From Shewanella atlantica (GTDB lineage: Bacteria > Pseudomonadota > Gammaproteobacteria > Enterobacterales > Shewanellaceae), in the NCBI RefSeq assembly GCF_003966265.1, contig NZ_RXNV01000020.1, positions 1 to 46,769 on the forward strand: a stretch of 46,769 bases of DNA, in the 5' to 3' direction. The translations under genes and the position numbers were made by a program. Under the pieces are notes generated by a model. That model made no database searches. It saw only the letters and a list, made by a program, of their open reading frames with translations, and was not told the DNA's origin. Below, piece after piece: positions 15,208-24,942 of the stretch. Each line of letters starts with the position of its first letter. The first letter of the stretch is position 1.

Positions 15208-17787
15208 CTAGTTAGCCACGATGTTGAGCAGCTTGCCCGGTACGTAGATAACTTTACGAACAGTTTTACCTTCGGTATGTTTAATCACACCCTCTTCTGC
15301 AAAACCTTGTTCCTCAACAACTTCTTTAGTCGCATCCGCTGGGACGGTGATCTTAGCGCGCAGCTTACCGTTTACCTGAACGATGATTAGCTTACTCTCT
15401 TCAACGAGTGCAGACTGATCGGCTTCAGGCCAACGTACATCTTCGATGTTCTCAGGGTTGCCCAGTTCGTTCCACAAGCTAAAGCTAGTGTGTGGAATGA
15501 TAGGGTAAAGCAGACGGACAACTGAAGATAGTGCTTCCTGCATCAGAGCACGATCTTGCTGCGTTTCAGTTGGTGCTTTCTGAAGACGATTCATCAACTC
15601 CATAACTGAAGCGATGGCCGTGTTGAACATCTGTCGACGTTCAATATCATCACCGACCTTAACAATTGTCTTATGCAGTTCGCGACGTAGCTCTTTCTGC
15701 TTAGCATCGAGAGATTTAACGTCTAACTGAGCTGTGGCACCTTTAGCTACATGATCATGGGCGACTTTCCACAAACGCTTAATAAAGCGATGCGCACCTT
15801 CCACACTCGACTCTTGCCACTCAAGCGTCAGCTCAGGTGGTGCGGCAAACATCATAAACAGGCGTACCGTGTCGGCGCCGTACTTATCTACCATCTCCTG
15901 AGGGTCAATGCCGTTGTTTTTAGACTTAGACATCTTGCTCATACCGGTATAGACAAGCTCATGACCTTCGCTGTCAACGGCTTTTAGAATACGGCCTTTT
16001 TCATCAGTTTCCTGAACGGTCACATCTGACGGAGCAACCCAAACCCGTGCGCCTTTCTCGTTGTTATAGTAGAAAGCGTCGGCCAATACCATACCTTGCG
16101 TCAGTAGACGCTTAGCAGGTTCATCGGAGTTAACCAAACCAATATCACGTAGCAGCTTATGGAAGAAACGGAAGTAAAGCAGGTGCATACACGCATGCTC
16201 AATACCACCGATATATTGATCGACAGGCAGCCAGTAGTTAGCCTTAGCAGGATCTAACATCTCATCTGCATGTGGACTACAGTAGCGGGCATAATACCAA
16301 GATGACTCCATAAAGGTGTCGAAGGTATCAGTCTCTCTGAATGCTTCCTGACCATTCACCTGAGTTTTAGCCCACTCTTTGTCGGCCTTGATTGGGCTTT
16401 GGATCCCATCCATAACAACATCTTCAGGCAGAATGACCGGCAGTTGATCTTCCGGCGTTGGAACTACAGTTCCGTCAGCAAGAGTGACCATAGGGATAGG
16501 TGCGCCCCAGTAACGCTGGCGGGAGACACCCCAGTCACGTAAACGGAAGTTAACCTGACGCTTGCCTTTGCCTTCGCTGGTTAGCTTAGCATCGATAGCA
16601 TCGAATGCAGCCTGGAACGTTAATCCATCAAACTCAGCTGAGTTAAAAAGAACACCCTTTTCGGTATAAGCTTCTTCACTGATGTCTAATTCACTATCTT
16701 CTGGTTTGATCACACCTTCGATAGCTAAACCGTACTTAGTTGCAAATTCATAATCACGTTGGTCGTGAGCCGGTACTGACATCACAGCGCCCGTACCGTA
16801 GTTCATCAATACGAAGTTTGCAGCCCAGATAGGGACCTGCTTACCGCTTATTGGATGAGTGGCATAGAGACCTGTGGCAACACCTTTCTTTTCCATCGCT
16901 GCCAGAGCGGCTTCGGTAGTATCGGCGTTTTTGCACTCTTCAATAAAGTCGGTAAGTTCCGGGTTATTTGCTGCTGCTTTTTCTGCAAGTGGGTGACCCG
17001 CTGCAATTGCAACATAAGTTACGCCCATTACAGTATCAGGACGCGTAGTGTAGATATCGAAAGTCTCTTCGCTATCGACAACGCCGAAAGTCATCTCGAT
17101 GCCTTCGCTGCGTCCAATCCAGTTACGTTGCATGGTCTTAACTTGCTCAGGCCATTCGTCTAACTGATCGATATCTTTGAGTAGCTCGTCTGCATACTCT
17201 GTGATCTTGATAAACCACTGCGGGATCTCTTTTTGTTCTACCGTAGTATCACAACGCCAGCAACAACCATCGATAACCTGTTCGTTAGCCAAAACGGTTT
17301 CATCGTTCGGACACCAGTTGACCGAAGCCGTTTTCTTGTAGACTAAGCCTTTTTCATAAAGCTTAGTGAAAAACCACTGCTCCCAACGATAGTACTCTGG
17401 GGTACAGGTTGCGATTTCACGGCTCCAGTCATAGCCGAAACCCAGCATTTTCAGCTGGTTTTTCATGTAATCGATGTTTTCGTAAGTCCAAGGCGCAGGC
17501 GCTGTGTTGTTCTTAATTGCAGCGTTTTCAGCAGGAAGACCAAATGAATCCCAACCTATAGGCTGTAATACATTTTTTCCCTGAAGTCGCTGGTAACGAG
17601 CGACAACGTCACCTATGGTGTAGTTACGTACATGACCCATGTGTAGCCGGCCAGAAGGGTAAGGAAACATAGAGAGGCAATAGAACTTCTCTTTGTTTTC
17701 ATCTTCGGTGACTTCAAATGTTTTTGTGTCTTGCCAGTGCTGTTGCACTTTAGCTTCAATTTCTGAAGGTTGATATTGCTCTTGCAT
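15208..17787 (-). CDS. leuS: Leucyl-tRNA synthetase LeuS
   Basis: Class I aminoacyl-tRNA synthetase charging tRNA-Leu. The 859-residue length and order of parts match E. coli (860). The N-terminal HIGH-type motif is PYPSGRLHMGHVRN and the zinc-binding insert is NWCPND..CCWRC. The editing (CP1) domain contains YTTRPDTVMGVTYVA, and MSKMSKSKNNGIDP is the KMSKS loop; an anticodon-binding C-terminus follows. The ATG at 17787 is preferred over the TTG just before it because it gives MQEQYQPSEIE, the family start, with GGGAAA upstream. It is the first gene of the leuS-lptE-holA group. Confidence 0.98.
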   Translation of the reverse strand: MQEQYQPSEIEAKVQQHWQDTKTFEVTEDENKEKFYCLSMFPYPSGRLHMGHVRNYTIGDVVARYQRLQGKNVLQPIGWDSFGLPAENAAIKNNTAPAPWTYENIDYMKNQLKMLGFGYDWSREIATCTPEYYRWEQWFFTKLYEKGLVYKKTASVNWCPNDETVLANEQVIDGCCWRCDTTVEQKEIPQWFIKITEYADELLKDIDQLDEWPEQVKTMQRNWIGRSEGIEMTFGVVDSEETFDIYTTRPDTVMGVTYVAIAAGHPLAEKAAANNPELTDFIEECKNADTTEAALAAMEKKGVATGLYATHPISGKQVPIWAANFVLMNYGTGAVMSVPAHDQRDYEFATKYGLAIEGVIKPEDSELDISEEAYTEKGVLFNSAEFDGLTFQAAFDAIDAKLTSEGKGKRQVNFRLRDWGVSRQRYWGAPIPMVTLADGTVVPTPEDQLPVILPEDVVMDGIQSPIKADKEWAKTQVNGQEAFRETDTFDTFMESSWYYARYCSPHADEMLDPAKANYWLPVDQYIGGIEHACMHLLYFRFFHKLLRDIGLVNSDEPAKRLLTQGMVLADAFYYNNEKGARVWVAPSDVTVQETDEKGRILKAVDSEGHELVYTGMSKMSKSKNNGIDPQEMVDKYGADTVRLFMMFAAPPELTLEWQESSVEGAHRFIKRLWKVAHDHVAKGATAQLDVKSLDAKQKELRRELHKTIVKVGDDIERRQMFNTAIASVMELMNRLQKAPTETQQDRALMQEALSSVVRLLYPIIPHTSFSLWNELGNPENIEDVRWPEADQSALVEESKLIIVQVNGKLRAKITVPADATKEVVEEQGFAEEGVIKHTEGKTVRKVIYVPGKLLNIVAN

Positions 17788-17908
17788 CAATATTTCCCGG
17801 CCATGCCGCCCATTTATTTGATCTTGCGCACTTACCGCGCGAGTTAGATCTGCATAGAATAAACTAGAAGTGAGTCATTAAAAAGGTTCAGTTGAAGGAG
17901 TATTGAGT

Positions 17909-18409
17909 ATGAGTAAAAAAAGTACTGAGTTACTAGCGCTTTATGAAGCCTTAATTACACAAGTTAAATCTGATTATTCTGACGATAATACTATGACTGT
18001 AAAGAAGTTATTCAAAATCGTCACTAGTAGTAAGGAGTATCTTTCTTTAAAAGATCGCGCAAAAGAGAATGAGTTAGCTTTAGTCGAACAATTTTTAAAA
18101 CGTGATATCGCTGCTTACCTTCAAGAAAAAAATGATACCGACCTCAGTCATAGTCCGACCATGATCACAGTAGAAAACACTCTTTGGCATTGGTTGAGTG
18201 GAATTACCGATAGAAGTCAGATTGAATGGCATGAAGTGATTCAAGACTTTAAGCATCAGGGTCATTACATGAGTGGCGAGATTGTGGGACAGGGCACCAT
18301 GATATGTACTAACTGTGGTCATGAGATGAGAATCGAGTTTCCAGGAGTGATTCCTGATTGCCCTCAATGCGATAAGGGTGAGTTTACCCGTGAAGCATTA
18401 GCGCCATAG
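17909..18409 (+). CDS. ybeL: YbeL-like zinc-ribbon protein
   Basis: Family with an alpha-helical N-terminal part and a C-terminal zinc ribbon (DUF1451); the function is unknown. The 166-residue product ends with two cysteine pairs, CTNC and CPQC, 18 residues apart, suited to bind one zinc. The ATG at 17909 is chosen because AAGGAG stands eight bases upstream; a TTG two codons earlier is less likely. It is divergent from leuS, the same neighbour as in E. coli. Confidence 0.9.
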   Translation: MSKKSTELLALYEALITQVKSDYSDDNTMTVKKLFKIVTSSKEYLSLKDRAKENELALVEQFLKRDIAAYLQEKNDTDLSHSPTMITVENTLWHWLSGITDRSQIEWHEVIQDFKHQGHYMSGEIVGQGTMICTNCGHEMRIEFPGVIPDCPQCDKGEFTREALAP

Positions 18410-18799
18410 AGGTGTTTGCTCGGTTACTTTTCTGAACTAAGTAAGCATGTGTGATTTCACGCATGCTTACAAAGGCGCCACGTCGCATGAATACCACATC
18501 TTTGAATATCAATTAATACTACTAAAGTTAATTACTTGTCTGCTAAATTTCTGTGTCTGATGCATAAATTTTAAGTCACTTGAACCTGCTGTTAGCCCCA
18601 ATCTTGCTCTTTTTCCTCAATTTTCTCTATTTAATTGAATTCATTTGATATGAATAACCATGATGTGATTAATCTTTACTATATTTGTACTGTAGTTTGT
18701 GAACTTTGCTGTAGTTATTTTGTGTGAGTCTGTTACTTTTTGGTTAAAGGCGGCGCGTTGTCATTTGCAAAGCCATTCGTATCTCTTGGGGGAGTTAGA
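18410..18799. other. Spacer with a long near-perfect inverted repeat
   Basis: The 390 bases between ybeL and the chemoreceptor hold no gene. GTAAGCATGTGTGA (18441-18454) pairs with TCACGCATGCTTAC (18457-18470), 13 of 14 positions, around a two-base loop. There is no T-run, so it could be an operator, a recombination product or a weak terminator of ybeL. A GGGGGAG ribosome site precedes the chemoreceptor start. Confidence 0.55.
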
Positions 18800-20668
18800 A
18801 TGAAGTTTGTACATAAGATTGTGATTGCTGTGAGTTTAATCTTGATGCTGTCCTTAGGTTGTCTGTCTGGATACCAATATATTCAAATTAAGCAGCAGAT
18901 TAATGATCAGGTGAATAGTAGTGTTTCAGAGCTTGCCAGTTCAATGAACAGCAACATTCAAGCTGTTATGGCTCAAAAGGCTGATCTAACTGCCTACGCG
19001 GTTTCGCTGTTGCAGACTGAGCTATCGGACGAGCATTTTATTGAGACATTAGGGCAAGAGGTTATCAAGAAGCACTTCCTCCTTGCCGGTATGGGGCTGG
19101 AGAGCGGACACTTTGTGGGAAACGATCCTAACTGGAATCCAGGCTCCAGCTATGACCCTCGTCAACGCATGTGGTACAAAGAGGCTAAAAGGCAGAATAA
19201 ACAGCTTTTTACAGCTCCTTATGCCGATGCCTCCAGTGGTGAGATTATGATCTCCACCGCAGCTCCTTTATACGAAAATGGTCAATTCAAGGGCGCTCTG
19301 TTTACCGATGTCAGTCTTAAGAGCCTGGCCGAGATTAGTAATGAGGCTCACCTATTTGGTGCCGGTTATGCGTTTATAGTGGGTAACGATGGGGAGTTCA
19401 TCGCCCATCCGGATACCAGCCAAAATGGCCGCCAAATGGATCAGTTTTTTGGTGAGAGCTTGGATACGAGCAAAGAATTCGGCGAGTTAGATATTGATGG
19501 GCAAATGCATGCTGTGATCTTCAGTCCTCTATCGGAGCTGGGTTGGACGCTGGGTATTGTTTTAGATGAAAGCATCATCTATGCCGCAGCAGATGAACTG
19601 CGAAATGCTGCGATTCTATATTCAGTGTTGTCTCTTATCATAGCAATATTAGTCATGAGCGGAATTATAAGCCGCTTAATGAGGCCTCTGGAGGTATTGA
19701 ATGAGGCTATGGCTGATGTGGCAACAGGTGAGGGGGATCTTACCCGTCGCTTAAGTACAGATTCAGACGTCGAATTTGCTACTTTGGCCGGTAATTTTAA
19801 TAACTTTGCTATCAAGCTTCAGGATCTGATCCAGCAGGTTAAATTGATTGGAGGGGAAGTTAGCTTAGGAACCGAAACTACGGCGCGAGGGGCGAGTGAA
19901 GCGACAGAGTCGATGAGTGCGCAGACTCAGGAGGTAGAACAGTTAGCCACTGCGATGCATGAGATGGCCACAACGGCTTCAGACGTAGCCAACAATGCTC
20001 AAGGTGCGGCCTATGCAGTTCAACAGGCCGATAATGCCGTGAGTGACGGTGCATCGGCCGTGTTGCAGACAACCGAGTCTATCGAACATCTGTCACAGCA
20101 GATAGAGGAGGCTGTGGTGGTCGTTAAAGAGCTGGAAACTGATACTGTGAGTATCGAGTCGATCCTCGGCGTGATTAACGAGATCGCGGGGCAGACTAAC
20201 TTGCTGGCGCTCAATGCCGCAATCGAAGCCGCCAGAGCCGGTGAGTCGGGAAGGGGCTTTGCTGTGGTTGCTGATGAGGTTCGAAGTCTAGCTGCACGTA
20301 CACAAGAGTCTACTTCTGAAATCAAAGAGAAAATCGAGAAGTTGCAGTCAGGTGTGGCCGCAGTTGTGAATGTCATGGACGAAAGCCGTACTACAACGGT
20401 CACAACCGTTGAAAAAGCCAAAACTGCCAATGAAACCCTCAATGAGATCCGTAAGAGTATCGAAGAGATAACGGATATGAACTTGCAGATTGCCAGTGCA
20501 GCAGAGGAACAGAGCCAGGTGGCTGAGGAAATGAATAAAAATACCTCTAATATCAGGGACCTGTCGATGCAGGTTTCAGACAATGCCGAGCAGACAAATC
20601 AGGCGATGAGTGAGCAGCTGGATCATGTTAAGAAACAAGAGGAGCTCTTGAATCAGTTTATTGTCTAG
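18800..20668 (+). CDS. Methyl-accepting chemotaxis protein with dCache sensor
   Basis: Inner-membrane chemoreceptor of 622 residues. Membrane segment one is at about 7-27. A periplasmic double-Cache domain at about 35-265 has YDPRQRMWYKEA and DASSGEIMISTAAPLY, the usual ligand-pocket framework. Membrane segment two is at about 270-290, then HAMP (RPLEVLNEAMADVATGEGDLTRRL). The cytoplasmic signalling domain has the hairpin tip EIAGQTNLLALNAAIEAARAGESGRGFAVVADEVRSLA, which binds CheW/CheA. The ligand cannot be told. The ATG at 18800 follows GGGGGAG by five bases; a longer frame from 18740 adds 20 residues before the membrane segment and is less likely. No CheR-tether pentapeptide is seen at the C-terminus. 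Confidence 0.95.
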   Translation: MKFVHKIVIAVSLILMLSLGCLSGYQYIQIKQQINDQVNSSVSELASSMNSNIQAVMAQKADLTAYAVSLLQTELSDEHFIETLGQEVIKKHFLLAGMGLESGHFVGNDPNWNPGSSYDPRQRMWYKEAKRQNKQLFTAPYADASSGEIMISTAAPLYENGQFKGALFTDVSLKSLAEISNEAHLFGAGYAFIVGNDGEFIAHPDTSQNGRQMDQFFGESLDTSKEFGELDIDGQMHAVIFSPLSELGWTLGIVLDESIIYAAADELRNAAILYSVLSLIIAILVMSGIISRLMRPLEVLNEAMADVATGEGDLTRRLSTDSDVEFATLAGNFNNFAIKLQDLIQQVKLIGGEVSLGTETTARGASEATESMSAQTQEVEQLATAMHEMATTASDVANNAQGAAYAVQQADNAVSDGASAVLQTTESIEHLSQQIEEAVVVVKELETDTVSIESILGVINEIAGQTNLLALNAAIEAARAGESGRGFAVVADEVRSLAARTQESTSEIKEKIEKLQSGVAAVVNVMDESRTTTVTTVEKAKTANETLNEIRKSIEEITDMNLQIASAAEEQSQVAEEMNKNTSNIRDLSMQVSDNAEQTNQAMSEQLDHVKKQEELLNQFIV

Positions 20669-20687
20669 CTGTAGATTTTAATAGAGT

Positions 20688-20727
20688 AAATGCCGGCACA
20701 TTTTCAAAACTGTGTCGGCATTTTTTT
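20688..20727 (+). terminator. Terminator after the chemoreceptor
   Basis: AAATGCCGGCACA (20688-20700) pairs with TGTGTCGGCATTT (20711-20723) with one G-T pair, a 10-base loop and a run of seven T. Confidence 0.88.
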
Positions 20728-20814
20728 CATTGTTTGTATCTGTGATTAGGGCTGGGAAGAGGAAATTCCACGCAACGGATAGCGTGTATATGGGCTAGAG
20801 TGAGGCTACTGTAG

Positions 20815-21711
20815 CTATTGTAGCTCAGCGGCTCCAATCTGATTGCCACTCTTCTCGGTGTCTATATTGTTACTCTTACTTATGACCACCTGATTTCGGC
20901 CATTTCGTTTTGCCCGATAGAGCGCTTGGTCTGCATTTTCGATTAGGCATTGGCTGTCTTTGCAGTCAGGAGTTAGCCCGGCGACACCTACACTTACAGC
21001 GACATTTATCGTCACTGGATCTCTGGAAACATCTTCGGGCAGCGTTAACTCAAAGTCCGCCACGATATGCCTGAGGCGTTCAGCAAGTTGATAGGATGTT
21101 GAAACTTGAGTTCGGGGAAGGATAACGACAAACTCTTCACCACCATATCGGGCGAGTACATCCGACTCTCTGATTGACCGTTTGAGCAGTTGGGCGATGT
21201 TTTTTAGTACCTGATCACCAACCTGATGTCCATAAGTATCATTTATTCGTTTAAAGTGATCGATATCGATAAGAAAGATAGAGAGGGGATGAGAGTAATT
21301 GATTGCTCTTTCTGTCTCATCTTTAAGTCGACGATCCAGGTAACGACGGTTAAAGATTTCCATCAGTGAATCGGTGATATTCTCCTGTTTGAGTGCGTAG
21401 TTCTGCATGATATCCCTGGTGGTTCTGAGGGAGAGGCTACAGACAACAAAAACAAAAATTGCACCGCCGAAGAAGATGACTGGCACGACCAGATCGAGTG
21501 GTTGAGAAAATTGAACCGAACTGAATTTTGCGTATACGACATAACCAGCGATAAAAATCAGGATAAGCAGAATGAGAAATCCCCAGCTGTATCGTAATCC
21601 GCCTGCTGGTAACTGGCGAAATATCTTCCATACCGGTGCGATTGCAGTTGCCAGCAACAGGGCACCGGAGATAACTAGACCACTTCCTAAGACTGGTAAA
21701 ATATCGTACAA
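20815..21711 (-). CDS. Membrane diguanylate cyclase (GGDEF)
   Basis: Makes the second messenger cyclic di-GMP from two GTP. The 298-residue protein has three membrane segments (about 7-25, 43-61 and 73-92) and no recognised extracellular sensor. The GGDEF domain has ITDSLMEIFNRRY, DIDHFKRINDTYGHQVGD and the active-site GGEEF at 190-194. The allosteric inhibitory site RxxD (RESD, 181-184) is present, so product inhibition is expected. It converges on the chemoreceptor, both plausibly affecting motility, but they are separate transcription units. Confidence 0.95.
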   Translation of the reverse strand: MYDILPVLGSGLVISGALLLATAIAPVWKIFRQLPAGGLRYSWGFLILLILIFIAGYVVYAKFSSVQFSQPLDLVVPVIFFGGAIFVFVVCSLSLRTTRDIMQNYALKQENITDSLMEIFNRRYLDRRLKDETERAINYSHPLSIFLIDIDHFKRINDTYGHQVGDQVLKNIAQLLKRSIRESDVLARYGGEEFVVILPRTQVSTSYQLAERLRHIVADFELTLPEDVSRDPVTINVAVSVGVAGLTPDCKDSQCLIENADQALYRAKRNGRNQVVISKSNNIDTEKSGNQIGAAELQ

Positions 21712-21984
21712 ATCGAGTCCTCATTCAGGTGTCACTTCAATCTGAAACATGCTTATATCTTGGGATGTTTCCAATATTGTTGTGAATATCGTCCTTGGAA
21801 CCACAGAAAATATCCGGGACACATTAGTAGAGTATCAGATGGGTTAAACAGAAAAGTGATGGGACTCAAATCTTGATCATTTTACTCACAAATGTGACTG
21901 GTTATGATAACCAGCCACAATTATGAGTGAATGTTGTTTGTAATTAGGTAGCTTATTCAGGTATTCGTTGCGGTGTGAGCTGAA
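21712..21984. other. Spacer between lnt and the cyclase with a stem-loop
   Basis: No gene is seen. CTGGTTAT and ATAACCAG form a perfect inverted repeat at about 21899-21915, downstream of lnt, without a T-run. It may mark the 3' end of the lnt transcript. Confidence 0.4.
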
Positions 21985-23520
21985 TTATTTCAACCTGCTT
22001 CGGCCAATACCAAGCAGAAGTAATAAGCCCGACAATATCAGCACCGGCCACTGACCCCAAAGTGCAAACAGGGTTTGGCCTTTGACCAGAGGTATATCGG
22101 CCACGAGTACCCCCGATTCGAACTGAGGGAGCTGGTGGGTAATGTTTCCCATCTCGTCGACGACTGCAGTTAACCCGTTGTTGGTTGCACGAACTAAGGG
22201 TCTGCCCAGCTCTATTGAGCGCATCTGTGCTATCTCCATATGCTGCAAGGGGCCGTTAGAGCTGCCAAACCAGGCATCGTTTGATACGGTCAGTAAGAGT
22301 TCTGTGCCTTCATCTACATTGGCCCTTAACTGTTCGGGAAACGCGATTTCGTAACAGATAGCGGGTGCTATTTGGTGGCCCAGAGCATCGAGATTGGGTT
22401 GCTGATACGCTCCGCGGGCGAAAGAGGACATAGGTAAATTGAAAAAGGGCGCCAGAGGTCTGAGCAGTGTCTCGAATGGCACAAACTCCCCGATAGGAAG
22501 CAGGTGGTGCTTTTTAAACTCATTAGCACCATCGCCCTGGTAATTTGCCTGGGTTTGTACTTTTTCATTGTGGTTCCCGAGTACAATTAAAGAGTTATAG
22601 AAACTATCCTGCTGGTGGCTGATGATGCCTGTGATAATTGCACTGTGATTAAGGTTAGCGACCTTATTTGCATTATCGAGAAACTCGGAGACCATATACT
22701 CAGGGGCCGGGATAGCGGCTTCGGGCCAGATGATAATATCTGCATCGAGTTCAGGCCTGGTCAGATCCATGTATTTACTCATAGTCGGCCAGAGCGCATC
22801 GGGTTCCCACTTCATACTCTGGGGGATGTTTCCCTGTACCAGTACGACCCTTACTGATTCACCCTTTGGCTCGATTGTTGAGAGCTTTGGAGCGAGGTAA
22901 GTTGCAATGGCTAACAATGGGATAAGGATGGCAGCGCTTCTGAAATGTTTCTGCAAGCATAGTGCTAGTGCTCCGGCCAGCATAGCGATAAGAAAGCTTA
23001 AGCCTAACCCGCCTATGACGCTGGCAAGTTCCTTTATTGGTCCCTCTGTTTGTGAATAGCCGGCCCATAGCCAGGGGAAACCGGTTAACATCCAGCCTCT
23101 AACCCATTCAGTCAGGGTCCATAAGGCAGGAAAAACCACAATGTTCCTCATCAAAGCTGCGTTAGGCGCAAGCTTTTGCATGAGATAACCTGTAATGGCA
23201 GGGTATATGGCCAGGTAGAGTGCTAATAGAGCCATTAAGCCTATTGAGGCTACGAGGGGTAAACCGCCAAATTTGTCCATACTCACATGGACCCAACTTA
23301 TACCAACCGAGAAACACCCGAAACCAAAGCTTAACCAATACAGAAGGCCGGATTTTGCTGACAGGCCGCGACTTTGATGCAAGGCAAAGACCATGGCTAA
23401 CAGGTATATAGGCCATATGGAGTAGGGGGCAAAAGCGAGAGCGGTACTGGCACCGGCAAAGTATGCCAGCACCAAACGCATTTTTGAATGATGGGCGAAT
23501 GCCCGAAGTTTATTCAGCAT
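21985..23520 (-). CDS. lnt: Apolipoprotein N-acyltransferase Lnt
   Basis: Inner-membrane enzyme that adds the third acyl chain to bacterial lipoproteins, completing the maturation needed by RlpA, LptE and LolB in this window. The 511-residue protein has an N-terminal bundle of membrane helices followed by a periplasmic nitrilase-like domain. The expected catalytic triad is visible: Glu in IIWPEAAIPAPE, Lys in FKKHHLLPIGEFVPFE and Cys in IAPAICYEIAFPE. A last membrane helix closes the C-terminus. It lies 43 bases after corC in the phoH-ybeY-corC-lnt cluster. Confidence 0.97.
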   Translation of the reverse strand: MLNKLRAFAHHSKMRLVLAYFAGASTALAFAPYSIWPIYLLAMVFALHQSRGLSAKSGLLYWLSFGFGCFSVGISWVHVSMDKFGGLPLVASIGLMALLALYLAIYPAITGYLMQKLAPNAALMRNIVVFPALWTLTEWVRGWMLTGFPWLWAGYSQTEGPIKELASVIGGLGLSFLIAMLAGALALCLQKHFRSAAILIPLLAIATYLAPKLSTIEPKGESVRVVLVQGNIPQSMKWEPDALWPTMSKYMDLTRPELDADIIIWPEAAIPAPEYMVSEFLDNANKVANLNHSAIITGIISHQQDSFYNSLIVLGNHNEKVQTQANYQGDGANEFKKHHLLPIGEFVPFETLLRPLAPFFNLPMSSFARGAYQQPNLDALGHQIAPAICYEIAFPEQLRANVDEGTELLLTVSNDAWFGSSNGPLQHMEIAQMRSIELGRPLVRATNNGLTAVVDEMGNITHQLPQFESGVLVADIPLVKGQTLFALWGQWPVLILSGLLLLLGIGRSRLK

Positions 23521-23563
23521 TCCAGCCTCATCATAGAAAATATTTACCGTGTAAGAGAGTGCG

Positions 23564-24439
23564 TTATGCCGTCTTCTCTTCGGTATTTTGATCGGGGAGT
23601 TTAACTCTGAGTTGCAGCAATCGGCGTGTATCGGCGCTAATCACGGTAAACTCAATTCCATCAATGCTCACCTTCTCATTTCGCTCAGGAAGATGGCCAA
23701 AGGCATGGGAGACCAAACCACCGACAGTATCAAATTCTTCATCGCTGAATTGAGTCTGAAACTCTTCATTGAAATCTTCGATAGGCGTTAGCGCTTTGAT
23801 CATATAGACCTGCTTACTTACCTTACGGATCTCGGTCTCTTCTGCAGAGTCGTGGACAAATTCATCTTCGATTTCACCGACAATTTCTTCGAGAATATCT
23901 TCGATGGTAACCAGGCCAGATACTCCACCATATTCATCGACCACGATGGCCATATGATATCGCTGAGAGCGGAATTCTTTAAGCAAAACATCGACTCGTT
24001 TACTTTCCGGGACAACAACTGCCGGACGGATCACTTGTCCTAATGAGAATGGTTCTTCGTTGTTTTTAAACCCATATTGAAGCAGATCTTTGGCCAGTAA
24101 AATGCCTTCGATATGATCTTTATCTTCATTGACGACGGGAAAGCGGGAGTGTGCCGAACTAATCACTGTAGAGAGAAGCTCTGCTACCGTGTTATCAATT
24201 TGAAGTGCAACAATCTGCGCTCTCGGGATCATGATGTCTCTGACGCGTAGATCAGAAACTTCTAATACACCCTTGATCATTTCGCGAGTATCTTCAGAGA
24301 TAACTTCACGCTGCTCCGCATCGTGTATTACATCAACAAGATCATCACGGCTTTGAGGTTCGCCCTGAAACAACTGGCTTACTTTTTCTAACCAGCCTTT
24401 TTTGGGGGCGCCGGTACTGGGGGGGATATCGTCACTCAT
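23564..24439 (-). CDS. corC: CBS-domain protein CorC (YbeX)
   Basis: A 291-residue cytoplasmic protein with two CBS domains (about 65-190; VRDIMIPRAQIVALQ, AHSRFPVVNEDKDHIEGILLAKDLL, YHMAIVVDEYGGVSGLVTIEDILEEIVGEIEDE) and a C-terminal CorC/HlyC domain. Family members are linked to magnesium/cobalt tolerance and, in E. coli YbeX, to ribosome maturation. There are no membrane helices. Its start is 26 bases after the ybeY stop. The operon order phoH-ybeY-corC-lnt equals that of E. coli ybeZ-ybeY-ybeX-lnt. Confidence 0.96.
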   Translation of the reverse strand: MSDDIPPSTGAPKKGWLEKVSQLFQGEPQSRDDLVDVIHDAEQREVISEDTREMIKGVLEVSDLRVRDIMIPRAQIVALQIDNTVAELLSTVISSAHSRFPVVNEDKDHIEGILLAKDLLQYGFKNNEEPFSLGQVIRPAVVVPESKRVDVLLKEFRSQRYHMAIVVDEYGGVSGLVTIEDILEEIVGEIEDEFVHDSAEETEIRKVSKQVYMIKALTPIEDFNEEFQTQFSDEEFDTVGGLVSHAFGHLPERNEKVSIDGIEFTVISADTRRLLQLRVKLPDQNTEEKTA

Positions 24440-24465
24440 AGTTTTTCCTGACCAGTTATGGTCAA

Positions 24466-24942
24466 TTATTGCTCCTTATAAGGATTGTTAAAACCTAAGC
24501 TTTCAATGAGTTGAGTCTCTAAAGACTCCATTTCCTCGGCTTCGGCATCGTTAATATGATCATACCCTAGCAGATGCAGACAACCATGTACAACCATGTG
24601 AGCCCAGTGGGCTTGTAGGGGCTTATTTTGCTGCACTGCTTCGAGTTCGACAACGGGGGCACAGATGATTAAATCGCCTAATAGGGGGATTTCAACTTCT
24701 GGCGGCGCTTCGAAGGGAAAAGACAGCACATTTGTCGGCTTATCTTTTCCTCTGTATGTCGAGTTTAACTCCTGGCTTTCGGCTTCATCGACGATTCTTA
24801 TCGTTAATTCGGCTTCAGCCATAGTCTTTGGGAGTGCTGTACGTACCCAAAGTTCAAAATTTTCTTTGCTCGGTAGCTGACTATTGTCTGTAGCGAGTTG
24901 TAGATCGAGATCTAACTCAACTTCAGTTTGGCTAGTGTTCAT
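24466..24942 (-). CDS. ybeY: Endoribonuclease YbeY
   Basis: Metal-dependent RNase involved in 16S rRNA 3'-end maturation and ribosome quality control. The zinc motif H-x3-H-x5-H is visible in MVVHGCLHLLGYDH, preceded by YRGKDKPTNVLSFPFE and LGDLIICAPVV. The ATG at 24942 gives 158 residues, the family size, and overlaps the phoH end by 11 bases. A longer frame to 25041 lies inside phoH and adds unrelated residues. Confidence 0.96.
   Translation of the reverse strand: MNTSQTEVELDLDLQLATDNSQLPSKENFELWVRTALPKTMAEAELTIRIVDEAESQELNSTYRGKDKPTNVLSFPFEAPPEVEIPLLGDLIICAPVVELEAVQQNKPLQAHWAHMVVHGCLHLLGYDHINDAEAEEMESLETQLIESLGFNNPYKEQ

Noticed and set aside
20020..20583. 187-codon serine-rich frame antisense to the chemoreceptor
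   Set aside because: It is the codon-position shadow of the conserved signalling domain on the plus strand.
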